Below, piece after piece: positions 15,633 to 23,050 of a stretch of 23,499 nt of DNA (positions within the stretch are counted from its first letter, which is position 1; each line of letters opens with the position of its first letter). The stretch is taken from NCBI GenBank assembly GCA_964605775.1, contig CAZSDU010000033.1, forward strand, positions 1 through 23,499, in the 5' to 3' direction. Origin of the DNA: CAZSDU01 sp964605775 (GTDB lineage: Bacteria > Bacteroidota > Bacteroidia > Bacteroidales > FEN-979). The notes below the pieces were generated by a model. The model saw nothing but the letters and a program-made list of their open reading frames with translations, did not search any database and was not told the DNA's origin. A program made the position numbers and the translations under genes.

Positions 15633-16988
15633 ATGAACCCAATGCATCAAAAACTACTCGATGAATTCATGGCAAAGATCATAGCCAAGAATCAAGGTGA
15701 AAAAGAATTTCATCAGGCTGTCATGGAGGTTGCAGAAACGCTGATTCCATTCATTGAAGAAAACCCAAAGTACAAGCAAGCCAAAATTCTGGAACGTATT
15801 GCTGAACCTGAGCGTACGATCATCTTCCGTGTTCCCTGGCAGGACGATAAGGGAGAAATCCAGATCAATCGCGGCTACCGTATAGAGATGAACAGCGCCA
15901 TTGGACCTTATAAGGGAGGTTTACGTTTTCATCCGACGGTCAATCTCGGTATTCTTAAATTCCTTGCCTTTGAGCAGGTATTTAAAAACAGTCTGACTAC
16001 TTTGCCCATGGGTGGTGGCAAAGGGGGATCTGATTTTGATCCAAAAGGGAAGAGCGATAATGAAGTCATGCGTTTCTGTCAGAGTTTTATGACTGAACTG
16101 CAACGCCACATTGGTCCGGATACGGATGTACCTGCCGGTGATATCGGTGTCGGTGGCCGTGAGATCGGATTTATGTTCGGTCAGTACAAGCGTCTCCGCA
16201 ATGAATTTACCGGGGTTCTTACCGGCAAAGGTCTGGAGTGGGGTGGTTCTTTGATTCGTCCCGAAGCAACAGGTTACGGACAGGTTTACTTTGCTGAAGA
16301 AATGTTAAAAACCCGTGGGTTAGATTTTAAAGGCAAAATCTGTACGGTATCCGGTTCAGGCAATGTTGCCCAGTATGCCACGCAGAAAACTACTGAATTA
16401 GGGGGCAAGGTGGTAACCTTATCCGATAGTGAAGGATATATTTACGATCCCAAGGGTATTGATGCAGAAAAGCTTGCTTTCGTGATGCACCTGAAGAATG
16501 TAAAAAGAGGACGCATCAAGGAATATTGCAACAAATATCCTGAAGCCAAATTTGTTGAAGGCAAACGTCCTTGGGAAATCAAATGCGATATTGCCTTACC
16601 CGCTGCAACCCAGAATGAAATCGACGGCAATGATGCCAAGGCGCTTCTTTCCAATGGTTGTTTCTGTGTTTCTGAAGGCGCCAATATGCCATCCACCCCG
16701 GAAGCAATTGAATTATATCTTGAGAAAAAAATCCTTTACGGCCCCGGGAAAGCTGCAAATGCAGGCGGTGTGGCCACTTCCGGTCTCGAAATGTCTCAAA
16801 ATTCAATGCGTTTAGCCTGGACAAGAGAAGAAGTTGATCAAAGGTTACATACCATCATGATCAATATTCATAAAAACTGTGTAAAATACGGAACCGAACC
16901 CGATGGTTTCATCAATTATGTAAAAGGCGCCAATATTGGTGGCTTTGTTAAAGTAGCCGATGCCATGATGGCTCATGGCATTGTTTAA
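15633..16988 (+). CDS. gdhA: Glutamate dehydrogenase, probably NADP-specific
   Basis: 451 residues, normal for the hexameric bacterial family of about 445-450. It makes glutamate from 2-oxoglutarate and ammonium with reduced nicotinamide, or the reverse. Visible residues: K94 in GPYKGGLRFHP and K118 (substrate binding), catalytic K130 in LPMGGGKGGSDFDPKGKS, D170 in PAGDIGVGGREIG, and the Rossmann loop GSGNVA (241-246). These align in spacing with K89, K113, K125 and D165 of the Clostridium symbiosum enzyme (from memory). NADP preference is inferred from the family. ATG 15633 is the first start and fits the usual N-terminal length. It faces away from the redox operon across a shared AT-rich control region and ends in a strong terminator. 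Confidence 0.96.
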   Translation: MNPMHQKLLDEFMAKIIAKNQGEKEFHQAVMEVAETLIPFIEENPKYKQAKILERIAEPERTIIFRVPWQDDKGEIQINRGYRIEMNSAIGPYKGGLRFHPTVNLGILKFLAFEQVFKNSLTTLPMGGGKGGSDFDPKGKSDNEVMRFCQSFMTELQRHIGPDTDVPAGDIGVGGREIGFMFGQYKRLRNEFTGVLTGKGLEWGGSLIRPEATGYGQVYFAEEMLKTRGLDFKGKICTVSGSGNVAQYATQKTTELGGKVVTLSDSEGYIYDPKGIDAEKLAFVMHLKNVKRGRIKEYCNKYPEAKFVEGKRPWEIKCDIALPAATQNEIDGNDAKALLSNGCFCVSEGANMPSTPEAIELYLEKKILYGPGKAANAGGVATSGLEMSQNSMRLAWTREEVDQRLHTIMINIHKNCVKYGTEPDGFINYVKGANIGGFVKVADAMMAHGIV

Positions 16989-17010
16989 TTTCAGTTCATG
17001 TTGATTGCTG

Positions 17011-17045
17011 AAGGGTCATCCGTGAGGATGGCCTTTCTTTTTTCC
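17011..17045 (+). terminator. Intrinsic terminator of gdhA
   Basis: AAGGGTCATCC (17011-17021) pairs with GGATGGCCTTT (17026-17036) over 11 bp, two of them G-T, closed by a GTGA (GNRA-type) loop and followed by CTTTTTTCC. It begins 22 bp after the gdhA stop. The 3' arm and T-run also encode the last codons of the convergent minus-strand gene. Confidence 0.85.
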
Positions 17046-18095
17046 CGGAGTCAGGAAAAAGAACTTTGGTCTCAATACTTTATCGAAAACAAAAAACTGT
17101 ATCAGGACAAAATCCTGGTCATCGTTCACCAATGCATACAGCCGATCCGGATCATAGGGAAGGGGTTTTCCTTCGTAATTCATATGTCCCCCATGATTTG
17201 CTTTATGGAATGCCTTCATCCTTTTGCTTTGCCCACTGGTATCTGTCAGGGTAATAATCAAAAAAGGCGGCGATTTCAGTACGGAATCTTTGATCAGCGG
17301 ATCCATGTCGTTGAGCAAGGCTTCAAAATTCAGATCACGGAAACCGGAAAGAAAATTCAGGACTTTCAGGGTGTCGAAATTCACCACCGGATCATTTCCT
17401 GACAGGGAGTGCATTGAAAATTGCTTTTCCCCTTCCTTTCTAATTTCATATGAATTTTCCGGATCGGAGGGAAATTCTACACGTACTGAATGTATTCCGG
17501 AAATGCCAATTTTAAAAACAGAAAAGTCCCTCCAGTTTTTTTCCAGGGGAGTGAACCTTGGAGAGACAAATCCCCTGAAACCTGGCAGAAATGTCACATA
17601 AGGAACCGTGGAATGTTCCATGATCATATAGGATCCCAGGTTGCTTGGAATGGCGCCTCCCACATAATAAACTTTAGAAAGTCTTTCATAGGGGAAACAT
17701 TTCAGCCAACCAAAAAAATTGATCCTGAACCTGAGTTGGTAAATTTCAACCTTGACCGAACTGACTGCCAGCTCCTTAATGATGTTATTATGCGCAGAAG
17801 CTGCAACAGGTTGCTTGACTTCCAGATCAAGCATGGTTTTCAGTAAAAGGTTGATGGATTGATTCTGTGCAGGGTACTTATCATTGACCATCCATCGTCC
17901 GGGCTCCACCCGGCTGAGTTTTACCGTATTGTTGTTTTTATCTGCCATGAAAATTCTGGTAATCGTAGCGGTGTCGTCAACAGCGAAATCACTCAGTGCC
18001 CTTTTAAAGGTAGACTTTGAATGAGTCAAAAAGAGAATGAGGGTGATCACGGCAAGAACGAGGACAATAATCAGGATATACTTATTTTTCTTCAT
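17016..18095 (-). CDS. Membrane-anchored DUF4340-like protein, third gene of the gldFG unit
   Basis: 359 residues. A single N-terminal membrane segment (about 5-23, ILIIVLVLAVITLILFL) anchors a soluble domain that is probably periplasmic. No enzyme motif is visible. Length, anchor and position fit the DUF4340 proteins commonly found next to GldG-like ABC-auxiliary genes; I recognise it mainly by context and a general match (start with FAVDDTATITRIFMAD, then GRWMVNDKYPA). It starts 15 bp after gldG, so it is very likely co-transcribed and may work with that transporter. Its last seven or so codons (KKKGHPHG) lie on the gdhA terminator. No lipobox is seen. Confidence 0.75.
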   Translation of the reverse strand: MKKNKYILIIVLVLAVITLILFLTHSKSTFKRALSDFAVDDTATITRIFMADKNNNTVKLSRVEPGRWMVNDKYPAQNQSINLLLKTMLDLEVKQPVAASAHNNIIKELAVSSVKVEIYQLRFRINFFGWLKCFPYERLSKVYYVGGAIPSNLGSYMIMEHSTVPYVTFLPGFRGFVSPRFTPLEKNWRDFSVFKIGISGIHSVRVEFPSDPENSYEIRKEGEKQFSMHSLSGNDPVVNFDTLKVLNFLSGFRDLNFEALLNDMDPLIKDSVLKSPPFLIITLTDTSGQSKRMKAFHKANHGGHMNYEGKPLPYDPDRLYALVNDDQDFVLIQFFVFDKVLRPKFFFLTPGKKKGHPHG

Positions 18096-18110
18096 GGTTC
18101 AGCAGAGATA

Positions 18111-19868
18111 CTAAGATGAATGAATGTTTTTTTCAGCGATGGTCTGGGATGTTTTCCGGATATGTGATTTGATCATTCCAAAACCGAGAATCAGGATGAC
18201 CGGAAGTAAAATATTGATGAGTTGCCAGAATAATCGCTGATGCGTGATTTTTGTTGTATCCAATAGTCTCATTTTTAACTCCCTTGATCTTACAGATATC
18301 AAACCGGAATCATCGCAAAGGTAATTCATCGCATTCAGGATAAATTCCTTGTTCCCGAAGGTCTGACGGGTCCATTGGTCATAACCCAGCGGCAGAGGAT
18401 ATCCCTGGCTGTAATGGAATTGATTTTTTATCATATCCCCATCCCCAGTGATCATCATTTTTGTTGTTTTACTCTTGCCCCTGAAGTCGAGATCAGGATT
18501 TCCCGATAAAGCTGGAGGAATCCTGTAAAGATAAGCAGAAGTAAAATCACCCTCAAGCAAAACGGCTACCGTTTGAGGACCTTTGTTATACATCTTTTCA
18601 TCGGGTTGTTGTTTTAATATTTCGAGATCGATATAAGCAGGAGCAATGACAGTTCTGGAATAGGGTGAAGTGGTCAGCAATATGGTTTTTTTTATCCCGG
18701 GAGCCGAGACGGTATCGAGGCTGCTGATGAATTCGGTGCGCAAAACATTCATCCCGTTCACAACGGGATGTCTGATCACCGGGGTCAGTACCGGAAAATA
18801 ATAAAAAGGAAAATATTCAAGTTGGGGCTGATTGCCAATTTGTCCGGTTTTGATTGGAATCTGAAGGGCATTCAGATCCAAGACGAGATTGGTATTCATC
18901 CGTACGCCATAGGTGAAAAGCTGGTCTTCAAGATTAACATCATTGGTTATCCCCATGGTGGCGCCATATTTTCCAAGGCTGTCCATGCATGCAAAAACGG
19001 GATCCATCAGCCACAAAACCCTTCCTCCCCTCATGATGAACTGGTCGAGCAGAAATTTATCCTTCTCATCAAAAGCTTTGGTGGGTCTGGCAATGATAAT
19101 TGCCTTGTATTTGTTGACCAGCCGATCGTGGATTGAATCCGCTTTAACACGGATCGTCAGGCTGTTGATCTTATGATTGATTTCTATGCGGTCGACACTA
19201 TAAAATTCACCCAGCGCCTTTTCAATGTCAATGGTTTCCTCCCGGGTTAACTCTCCCTGCCCCTGAAGGAATGCAATCTGAGGTTTTGTTGTCGTGCTGA
19301 GTTTCTGAATGGCACTGGCAAGATTATATTCCAAGCCCTGGATTGAATTATTCAGCACGAGCTTGGAATCCTGTCCCAATTGCGTCATCAGGAGTTGTAC
19401 CGGGACCTCTTTACCCTGGTAGGAAACAAAAGCGCCGGGAAAAATGATCAATTGGGAAGACTGTCCTTTCTTGCTGACGCGAAGATCAGCGGGTTGCAAC
19501 CCTCTTTCCGCCAGAAGGCGATAGCCGTCATTCCGATCTTTTGCATTTGGATTTGCAGAAGGGTCAACGAATTCGTACTGAATATAATGGCTATATGCCC
19601 TGAACTCATCCAGCATTTCCCGGGTCTCATTGGAAAGACGCTTGAAGCCGGGGGGTAGATCACCCTCGAGGTAAACTTTAAAGAATACGACATCCTTCAG
19701 CTCCGTCAAGATCTTTTTGGTAGCTGGAGATAGGGAATAACGTTTTTCCGAGGTCAGGTCAAAGCGGGTAAAGAGGAAGGAAGCTATGATATTAACCAGC
19801 AAAATGATAATTACTGCCAGGAATATCTGGGTAATATTTGCCTGTCGTATATTTTTCTTTTCTTTCAT
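18111..19868 (-). CDS. gldG: GldG-like ABC transporter auxiliary protein
   Basis: 585 residues, typical for GldG (about 560-600). An N-terminal membrane helix (about 13-33) is followed by a large extracytoplasmic domain with TSEKRYSLSPATKKIL, IAFLQGQGELT and the WLMDPVFA region, and a C-terminal membrane helix (about 555-571). This is the ABC-type auxiliary family that in Flavobacterium johnsoniae forms a transporter with GldA and GldF needed for gliding. Many non-gliding Bacteroidetes also carry it, so gliding cannot be inferred. It follows gldF by 21 bp and precedes the DUF4340-like gene by 15 bp. No ATPase (gldA) lies in the window. Confidence 0.88.
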   Translation of the reverse strand: MKEKKNIRQANITQIFLAVIIILLVNIIASFLFTRFDLTSEKRYSLSPATKKILTELKDVVFFKVYLEGDLPPGFKRLSNETREMLDEFRAYSHYIQYEFVDPSANPNAKDRNDGYRLLAERGLQPADLRVSKKGQSSQLIIFPGAFVSYQGKEVPVQLLMTQLGQDSKLVLNNSIQGLEYNLASAIQKLSTTTKPQIAFLQGQGELTREETIDIEKALGEFYSVDRIEINHKINSLTIRVKADSIHDRLVNKYKAIIIARPTKAFDEKDKFLLDQFIMRGGRVLWLMDPVFACMDSLGKYGATMGITNDVNLEDQLFTYGVRMNTNLVLDLNALQIPIKTGQIGNQPQLEYFPFYYFPVLTPVIRHPVVNGMNVLRTEFISSLDTVSAPGIKKTILLTTSPYSRTVIAPAYIDLEILKQQPDEKMYNKGPQTVAVLLEGDFTSAYLYRIPPALSGNPDLDFRGKSKTTKMMITGDGDMIKNQFHYSQGYPLPLGYDQWTRQTFGNKEFILNAMNYLCDDSGLISVRSRELKMRLLDTTKITHQRLFWQLINILLPVILILGFGMIKSHIRKTSQTIAEKNIHSS

Positions 19869-19889
19869 TTAGCTATTCCTCTAATTAAG

Positions 19890-20621
19890 CTACCATTTCC
19901 GGCTTTCAAGGGACAGTTTGGTGAGCAGCAGAAAAAATCCGGTCAGGCTTAAAAAATAGATCAGATCCCTCGTATCGATCACGCCGCGGCTCATCGCATT
20001 ATAATGGGCATTAATGCCAAGGGATTCCACCATCAACCCGATATTTCCTGAAAGGATAAAGGAATAGACCAATTCAAAACCCAGATAAAAAAAGAAACAA
20101 AGAAAGACCGAAAGGATAAAGGAAACAATCTGGTTATCGGTAAGAGAAGAGGCAAACACGCCGATCGCGACAAAACTCATGGCTAAAAAAAGCAAACCCA
20201 AATAGGAACCCCAGATTCCTCCCATATCCAGATTTCCAGGAGGAAGCCCAAGTTTATATATAGAGATAAAATAAACGAAGGTCGGAAGCAGGGAAAAAAT
20301 CACGAGAACCACACCGGCAAGAAATTTTGCCAGGATGACCTGAAGGTCGGATAATGGTTGCGTCATCAGCAATTCGAGGGTGCCGCTTTTCTTTTCATCG
20401 GCAAAAGACCGCATCGTGATGGCAGGGATCAAAAAAAGAAAAACAAATGGGGACAAAATGAATAACCCATCAAGATTGGCATAACCAAAATCAAGGAGAT
20501 TGAACTGCATGGGGAAAACCCAAAGGAACAAACCCATGATCAGCAAAAAAACAATGATCACGATATACCCGATCAGGGAATTCAAAAATCCGTTAACTTC
20601 TTTCTTGAAAAGTGTGAACAT
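19890..20621 (-). CDS. gldF: GldF-like ABC transporter permease
   Basis: 243 residues with about six membrane helices. The first (about 12-34) follows the short cytoplasmic start MFTLFKKEVNGFLNSLIGY, and the last sits just before the C-terminal KLSLESRKW. The motif SFADEKKSGTLELLMTQPLSD (about 72-92) is the loop typical of ABC-2 and GldF permeases. With gldG it forms the membrane part of an ABC exporter whose substrate is unknown; the ATPase must be encoded elsewhere. It is the first gene of its unit, with a two-box promoter directly upstream. Confidence 0.9.
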   Translation of the reverse strand: MFTLFKKEVNGFLNSLIGYIVIIVFLLIMGLFLWVFPMQFNLLDFGYANLDGLFILSPFVFLFLIPAITMRSFADEKKSGTLELLMTQPLSDLQVILAKFLAGVVLVIFSLLPTFVYFISIYKLGLPPGNLDMGGIWGSYLGLLFLAMSFVAIGVFASSLTDNQIVSFILSVFLCFFFYLGFELVYSFILSGNIGLMVESLGINAHYNAMSRGVIDTRDLIYFLSLTGFFLLLTKLSLESRKW

Positions 20622-20642
20622 GCATCGGCATTAACAAGCATG

Positions 20643-20671
20643 CAAAATTAGCAATTTTACAGCTTCACAAA
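20643..20671 (-). promoter_or_regulatory. Two-box promoter of gldF
   Basis: The minus strand reads TTTG (20671-20668), 17 nt, then TAATTTTG (20650-20643), matching the Bacteroidetes -33/-7 pattern. The start would fall near 20636, about 15 nt before ATG 20621. The -33 box lies in the last codons of mgsA. Confidence 0.55.
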
Positions 20672-21132
20672 ACACTCCTTGAAATGTATCCGGTATAATC
20701 GACCAGCCTGGGCGAGTATTTTTCGCCCAGCAAATGAGAGGAAACCAGAAAGTCAGCCGTCGACCGGTTACAGGCGGTAGGCACATTATAGACCACGGTG
20801 ATCCGTAATAATGCCTTGACATCCACATCATGAGGTTGAGGTTGCATAGGATCCCAGAAAAAAATCAAGATATCGATCTTCCCTTCTGCGATCAGAGCGC
20901 CCAACTGCATATCCCCACCCAAAGGACCAGATCTGAGTTTAATGATATCCTGTTCAATTTTTTCTCCTTCTTCAAGTTTTTTCAGAATCGTTTTCTCAAC
21001 CAGTCTTCCGGTTGTGCCCGTACAGACAAGGCGATGTCCCAGCAAGGTTTTATAATTGAATTCCACCCATTCCACCAGGTCCATTTTCCTGTTATCGTGG
21101 GCAACCAAAGCAATATTTTTGGATTTTTCCAT
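20665..21132 (-). CDS. mgsA: Methylglyoxal synthase
   Basis: 155 residues, close to the 152 of the E. coli enzyme. It converts dihydroxyacetone phosphate to methylglyoxal and phosphate, a bypass of lower glycolysis used under sugar-phosphate stress or phosphate limitation. Motifs: ALVAHDNRK with H12, CTGTTG phosphate loop (37-42), SGPLGGDMQLG with catalytic D74, FFWDPMQPQPHDVDVKALLR with H101 and D104, and CNRSTADFL. H12, D74, H101 and D104 correspond to E. coli H19, D71, H98 and D101. The third active-site loop has GGDMQ where E. coli has GGDQQ. It lies 81 bp after the SAM-hydrolase-like gene, with a tandem repeat in between, and 43 bp before gldF. Confidence 0.95.
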   Translation of the reverse strand: MEKSKNIALVAHDNRKMDLVEWVEFNYKTLLGHRLVCTGTTGRLVEKTILKKLEEGEKIEQDIIKLRSGPLGGDMQLGALIAEGKIDILIFFWDPMQPQPHDVDVKALLRITVVYNVPTACNRSTADFLVSSHLLGEKYSPRLVDYTGYISRSVL

Positions 21133-21163
21133 GATATAACACTATCAACTTTTCACTCTTCTC

Positions 21164-21212
21164 TTTTCACTTTTCACTTTTCACTTTTCACTTTTCACTT
21201 TTCACTTTTCAC
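21164..21212. repeat. TTTTCAC tandem repeat, seven perfect copies
   Basis: Seven exact head-to-tail copies of the 7-mer TTTTCAC, plus partial copies on both sides (from about 21148, and TTT after 21212). It fills most of the 81-bp gap upstream of mgsA and ends one base before the stop codon of the SAM-hydrolase-like gene. The perfection suggests slippage-prone, recently active repeat growth. Confidence 0.95.
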
Positions 21213-21213
21213 T

Positions 21214-21993
21214 TTATAAAATCTCTACCGTAACCGCTTGGTCCATCTTCAGGCCTAAAAGGCTGCTGGCCTTACTCCTGTTGATGGCAATTTCAAGGTG
21301 TCCGCTGGCACTAAACAACGCCAGCATCTCACCTTCATTGACATCCTGATAGGATTTGCTGAGCTGGGTGATGCGATATGAAGGAGAACGGAAAGTGATC
21401 ACAAATTTCCGGTTTTTCACATGGGTTTTAAACAGATCCTCAGTAATGTTGGTGAATACATTTTCATAATTATCAATATAGATCACTTTGCCCTTGATCA
21501 AGTCTCCCTGTATCACAGGCTGAAAGGCCATTTTGGCCACGACTTTATCCTTGGGATGACCCAGTTCTTCAAGGGGTTTTCCGCTAACAATATGACAGGC
21601 CACTTTTGCAAAAACATCTTTCGCGGGAAACGTAAAGTAATCAGAATCCTGAATGATGTCGATATCGATGATGCGATCAGGTTTCCGGTCGAAGATCAGG
21701 GAAAAAATTCCATTGTCTGCTGCAATAAAATAGTGACCCTGATACAATACCAGGGTGTGGGGGGTATTAATGCCAGCTTCCGTATTCACGGCCAGAATAT
21801 GCACTGTGCCTTCAGGAAAATCATGGTAAAAGTTGCGGATGATAAAAGCTGCCTGATTCAGATCAAATGGAGGGATGCGATGTGAAATATCAACGATGGT
21901 CACTCCGGGCAGATGACGGAGTATAGCGCCTTTTACTGCAGCGGAATAGTGATCCTTAAGTCCCCAGTCACTGGTCAGCGTAATGATGGCCAT
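21214..21993 (-). CDS. SAM hydroxide adenosyltransferase / chlorinase-fluorinase family protein (DUF62), divergent
   Basis: 259 residues, the usual length for the family, which splits S-adenosylmethionine to adenosine and methionine (or adds a halide in rare members). Family marks: TSDWGLKDHY (7-16), VDISHRIPPFD (34-44), FPEGTVHILAV (59-69), IAADNGIFSLIF (90-101), FPAKDVFAK (122-130), IDNYENVFTNI (173-183). The hydrolase triad Asp-Arg-His, recalled from the Pyrococcus enzyme as D68, R75 and H127, appears replaced: VDPGVG is VNTEAG with N70, the Arg position is T77, and TFHGRD is TFPAKD with P123. The fold is likely kept but the reaction is uncertain. The promoter overlaps that of divergent phoH. 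The start is ATG 21993. Confidence 0.88.
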   Translation of the reverse strand: MAIITLTSDWGLKDHYSAAVKGAILRHLPGVTIVDISHRIPPFDLNQAAFIIRNFYHDFPEGTVHILAVNTEAGINTPHTLVLYQGHYFIAADNGIFSLIFDRKPDRIIDIDIIQDSDYFTFPAKDVFAKVACHIVSGKPLEELGHPKDKVVAKMAFQPVIQGDLIKGKVIYIDNYENVFTNITEDLFKTHVKNRKFVITFRSPSYRITQLSKSYQDVNEGEMLALFSASGHLEIAINRSKASSLLGLKMDQAVTVEIL

Positions 21994-22004
21994 TGAATTA
22001 TTTG

Positions 22005-22026
22005 TATTTTTGCGTATTCAAAGGTA
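22005..22026. promoter_or_regulatory. Divergent -7 boxes for phoH and the SAM-hydrolase-like gene
   Basis: TATTTTTG (22005-22012, plus) points to phoH, with a start near 22019. TACCTTTG (22026-22019, minus) points to the SAM-hydrolase-like gene, with a start near 22012. Both match TAnnTTTG fully and lie in the same 43-bp gap, so the two polymerases would compete. No good -33 boxes are seen. Confidence 0.5.
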
Positions 22027-22036
22027 CATATTTTTC

Positions 22037-22990
22037 ATGAGTGAGAAAACAATCAGCATAGAATCCGTCCATCCGCTTGATATTTTTGGTTCTAATGACC
22101 AGAATTTGGAGGTTATTCGAAATTTCTATCCAAAACTTAAAATTCTTTCGAGGGATAATTTTGTTAAAGCCATAGGGGAAGAATCTGACCTGCTCAACTT
22201 TGAACAAAAGTTCAGTTCACTGATTCTGCACTTTGAAAAGTTCGGACGTCTGACAAAAAAAGACATTGAAAACCTGATGGGTTATGAACCCCTTGCCGGA
22301 AATGGTCAATCCTCCAGCAATGAATCCTCTGACGGCATCTTGGTTCATGGAAAAAACGGCATGTTGATCCGTGCCCGGACACCTAACCAGCGCCGTCTGG
22401 TGGAAAGCAGTGAAAAAAACGATCTTGTATTCGCCATTGGTCCGGCCGGAACAGGCAAGACTTATACTGCCGTTGCGCTGGCAGTACGCGCCCTGAAAAA
22501 CAAGGAGATACAGCGGATCATCCTGACCCGTCCTGCAGTAGAAGCAGGAGAGAACCTTGGCTTTCTTCCCGGTGATCTGAAAGAAAAACTGGATCCCTAC
22601 CTTCAGCCGCTTTATGATGCCCTTGGGGACATGCTCCCCACCCAAAAATTATTGCAGTACCTGGAAGACAGGGTCATCGAAATTGCTCCCCTGGCTTTTA
22701 TGCGCGGACGTACCCTGAACAATGCTTTTGTTTTGCTCGATGAGGCACAGAACACCACTCCCAACCAGCTTAAGATGTTCCTCACCCGCATGGGTTCGTC
22801 GGCTAAATTCATCGTCACCGGCGACATCACCCAGATCGACCTCCCCCGGAATCAAACCTCCGGGCTCATTCATGCCCAGAAGATACTTGCCGGCATTCCC
22901 GGGATTGAATTTATCTGTCTCGATCATTCCGATATCATCCGCCATAAACTGGTAAGCAGGATTCTGAATGCCTATTCACGTGAAAGATAG
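22037..22990 (+). CDS. phoH: PhoH family ATPase
   Basis: 317 residues from ATG 22037 (MSEKTISIESV). An upstream in-frame ATG at 21983 would add 18 residues, but it lies inside the divergent gene and upstream of the predicted transcription start. A basic N-terminal region with ARTPNQRRLVES precedes a P-loop NTPase domain: Walker A GPAGTGKT, then ENLGFLPGDLKEKLDPYLQP, Walker B VLLDEAQNTTPNQLKMFLTR and sensor VTGDITQIDLP. PhoH/PhoL proteins are cytoplasmic helicase-like ATPases linked to RNA metabolism and ribosome maturation, often beside ybeY. Here the next gene is purC, so that context is missing. The family call is secure; the precise role is not. Confidence 0.95.
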   Translation: MSEKTISIESVHPLDIFGSNDQNLEVIRNFYPKLKILSRDNFVKAIGEESDLLNFEQKFSSLILHFEKFGRLTKKDIENLMGYEPLAGNGQSSSNESSDGILVHGKNGMLIRARTPNQRRLVESSEKNDLVFAIGPAGTGKTYTAVALAVRALKNKEIQRIILTRPAVEAGENLGFLPGDLKEKLDPYLQPLYDALGDMLPTQKLLQYLEDRVIEIAPLAFMRGRTLNNAFVLLDEAQNTTPNQLKMFLTRMGSSAKFIVTGDITQIDLPRNQTSGLIHAQKILAGIPGIEFICLDHSDIIRHKLVSRILNAYSRER

Positions 22991-23028
22991 CGTCTTTATA
23001 TACCCGGGTAACATCTAAAAAATTGATG

Positions 23029-23036
23029 TATTTTTG
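23029..23036 (+). promoter_or_regulatory. -7 box TATTTTTG for purC
   Basis: A full TAnnTTTG match, 14 nt before ATG 23051. Transcription would start near 23043, giving a very short leader. No -33 TTTG is visible at the usual distance, so purC may also be read through from phoH (60-bp gap). Confidence 0.4.
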
Positions 23037-23050
23037 TAAAAAAACAGCCT

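Noticed and set aside
21164..21212. CRISPR-like array
   Set aside because: The 7-mers are directly adjacent with no spacers, so this is a simple tandem repeat.
20830..21219. 129-residue plus-strand ORF antisense to mgsA
   Set aside because: Its C-terminus is the translated TTTTCAC repeat, and the opposite strand carries all active-site residues of methylglyoxal synthase.
21421..21885. 154-residue plus-strand ORF inside the SAM-hydrolase-like gene
   Set aside because: It is fully antisense to a recognisable gene and has no domain of its own.
21983..22036. Upstream ATG start of phoH
   Set aside because: It lies inside the divergent gene and before the predicted transcription start; MSEKTISIESV at 22037 is a natural N-terminus.
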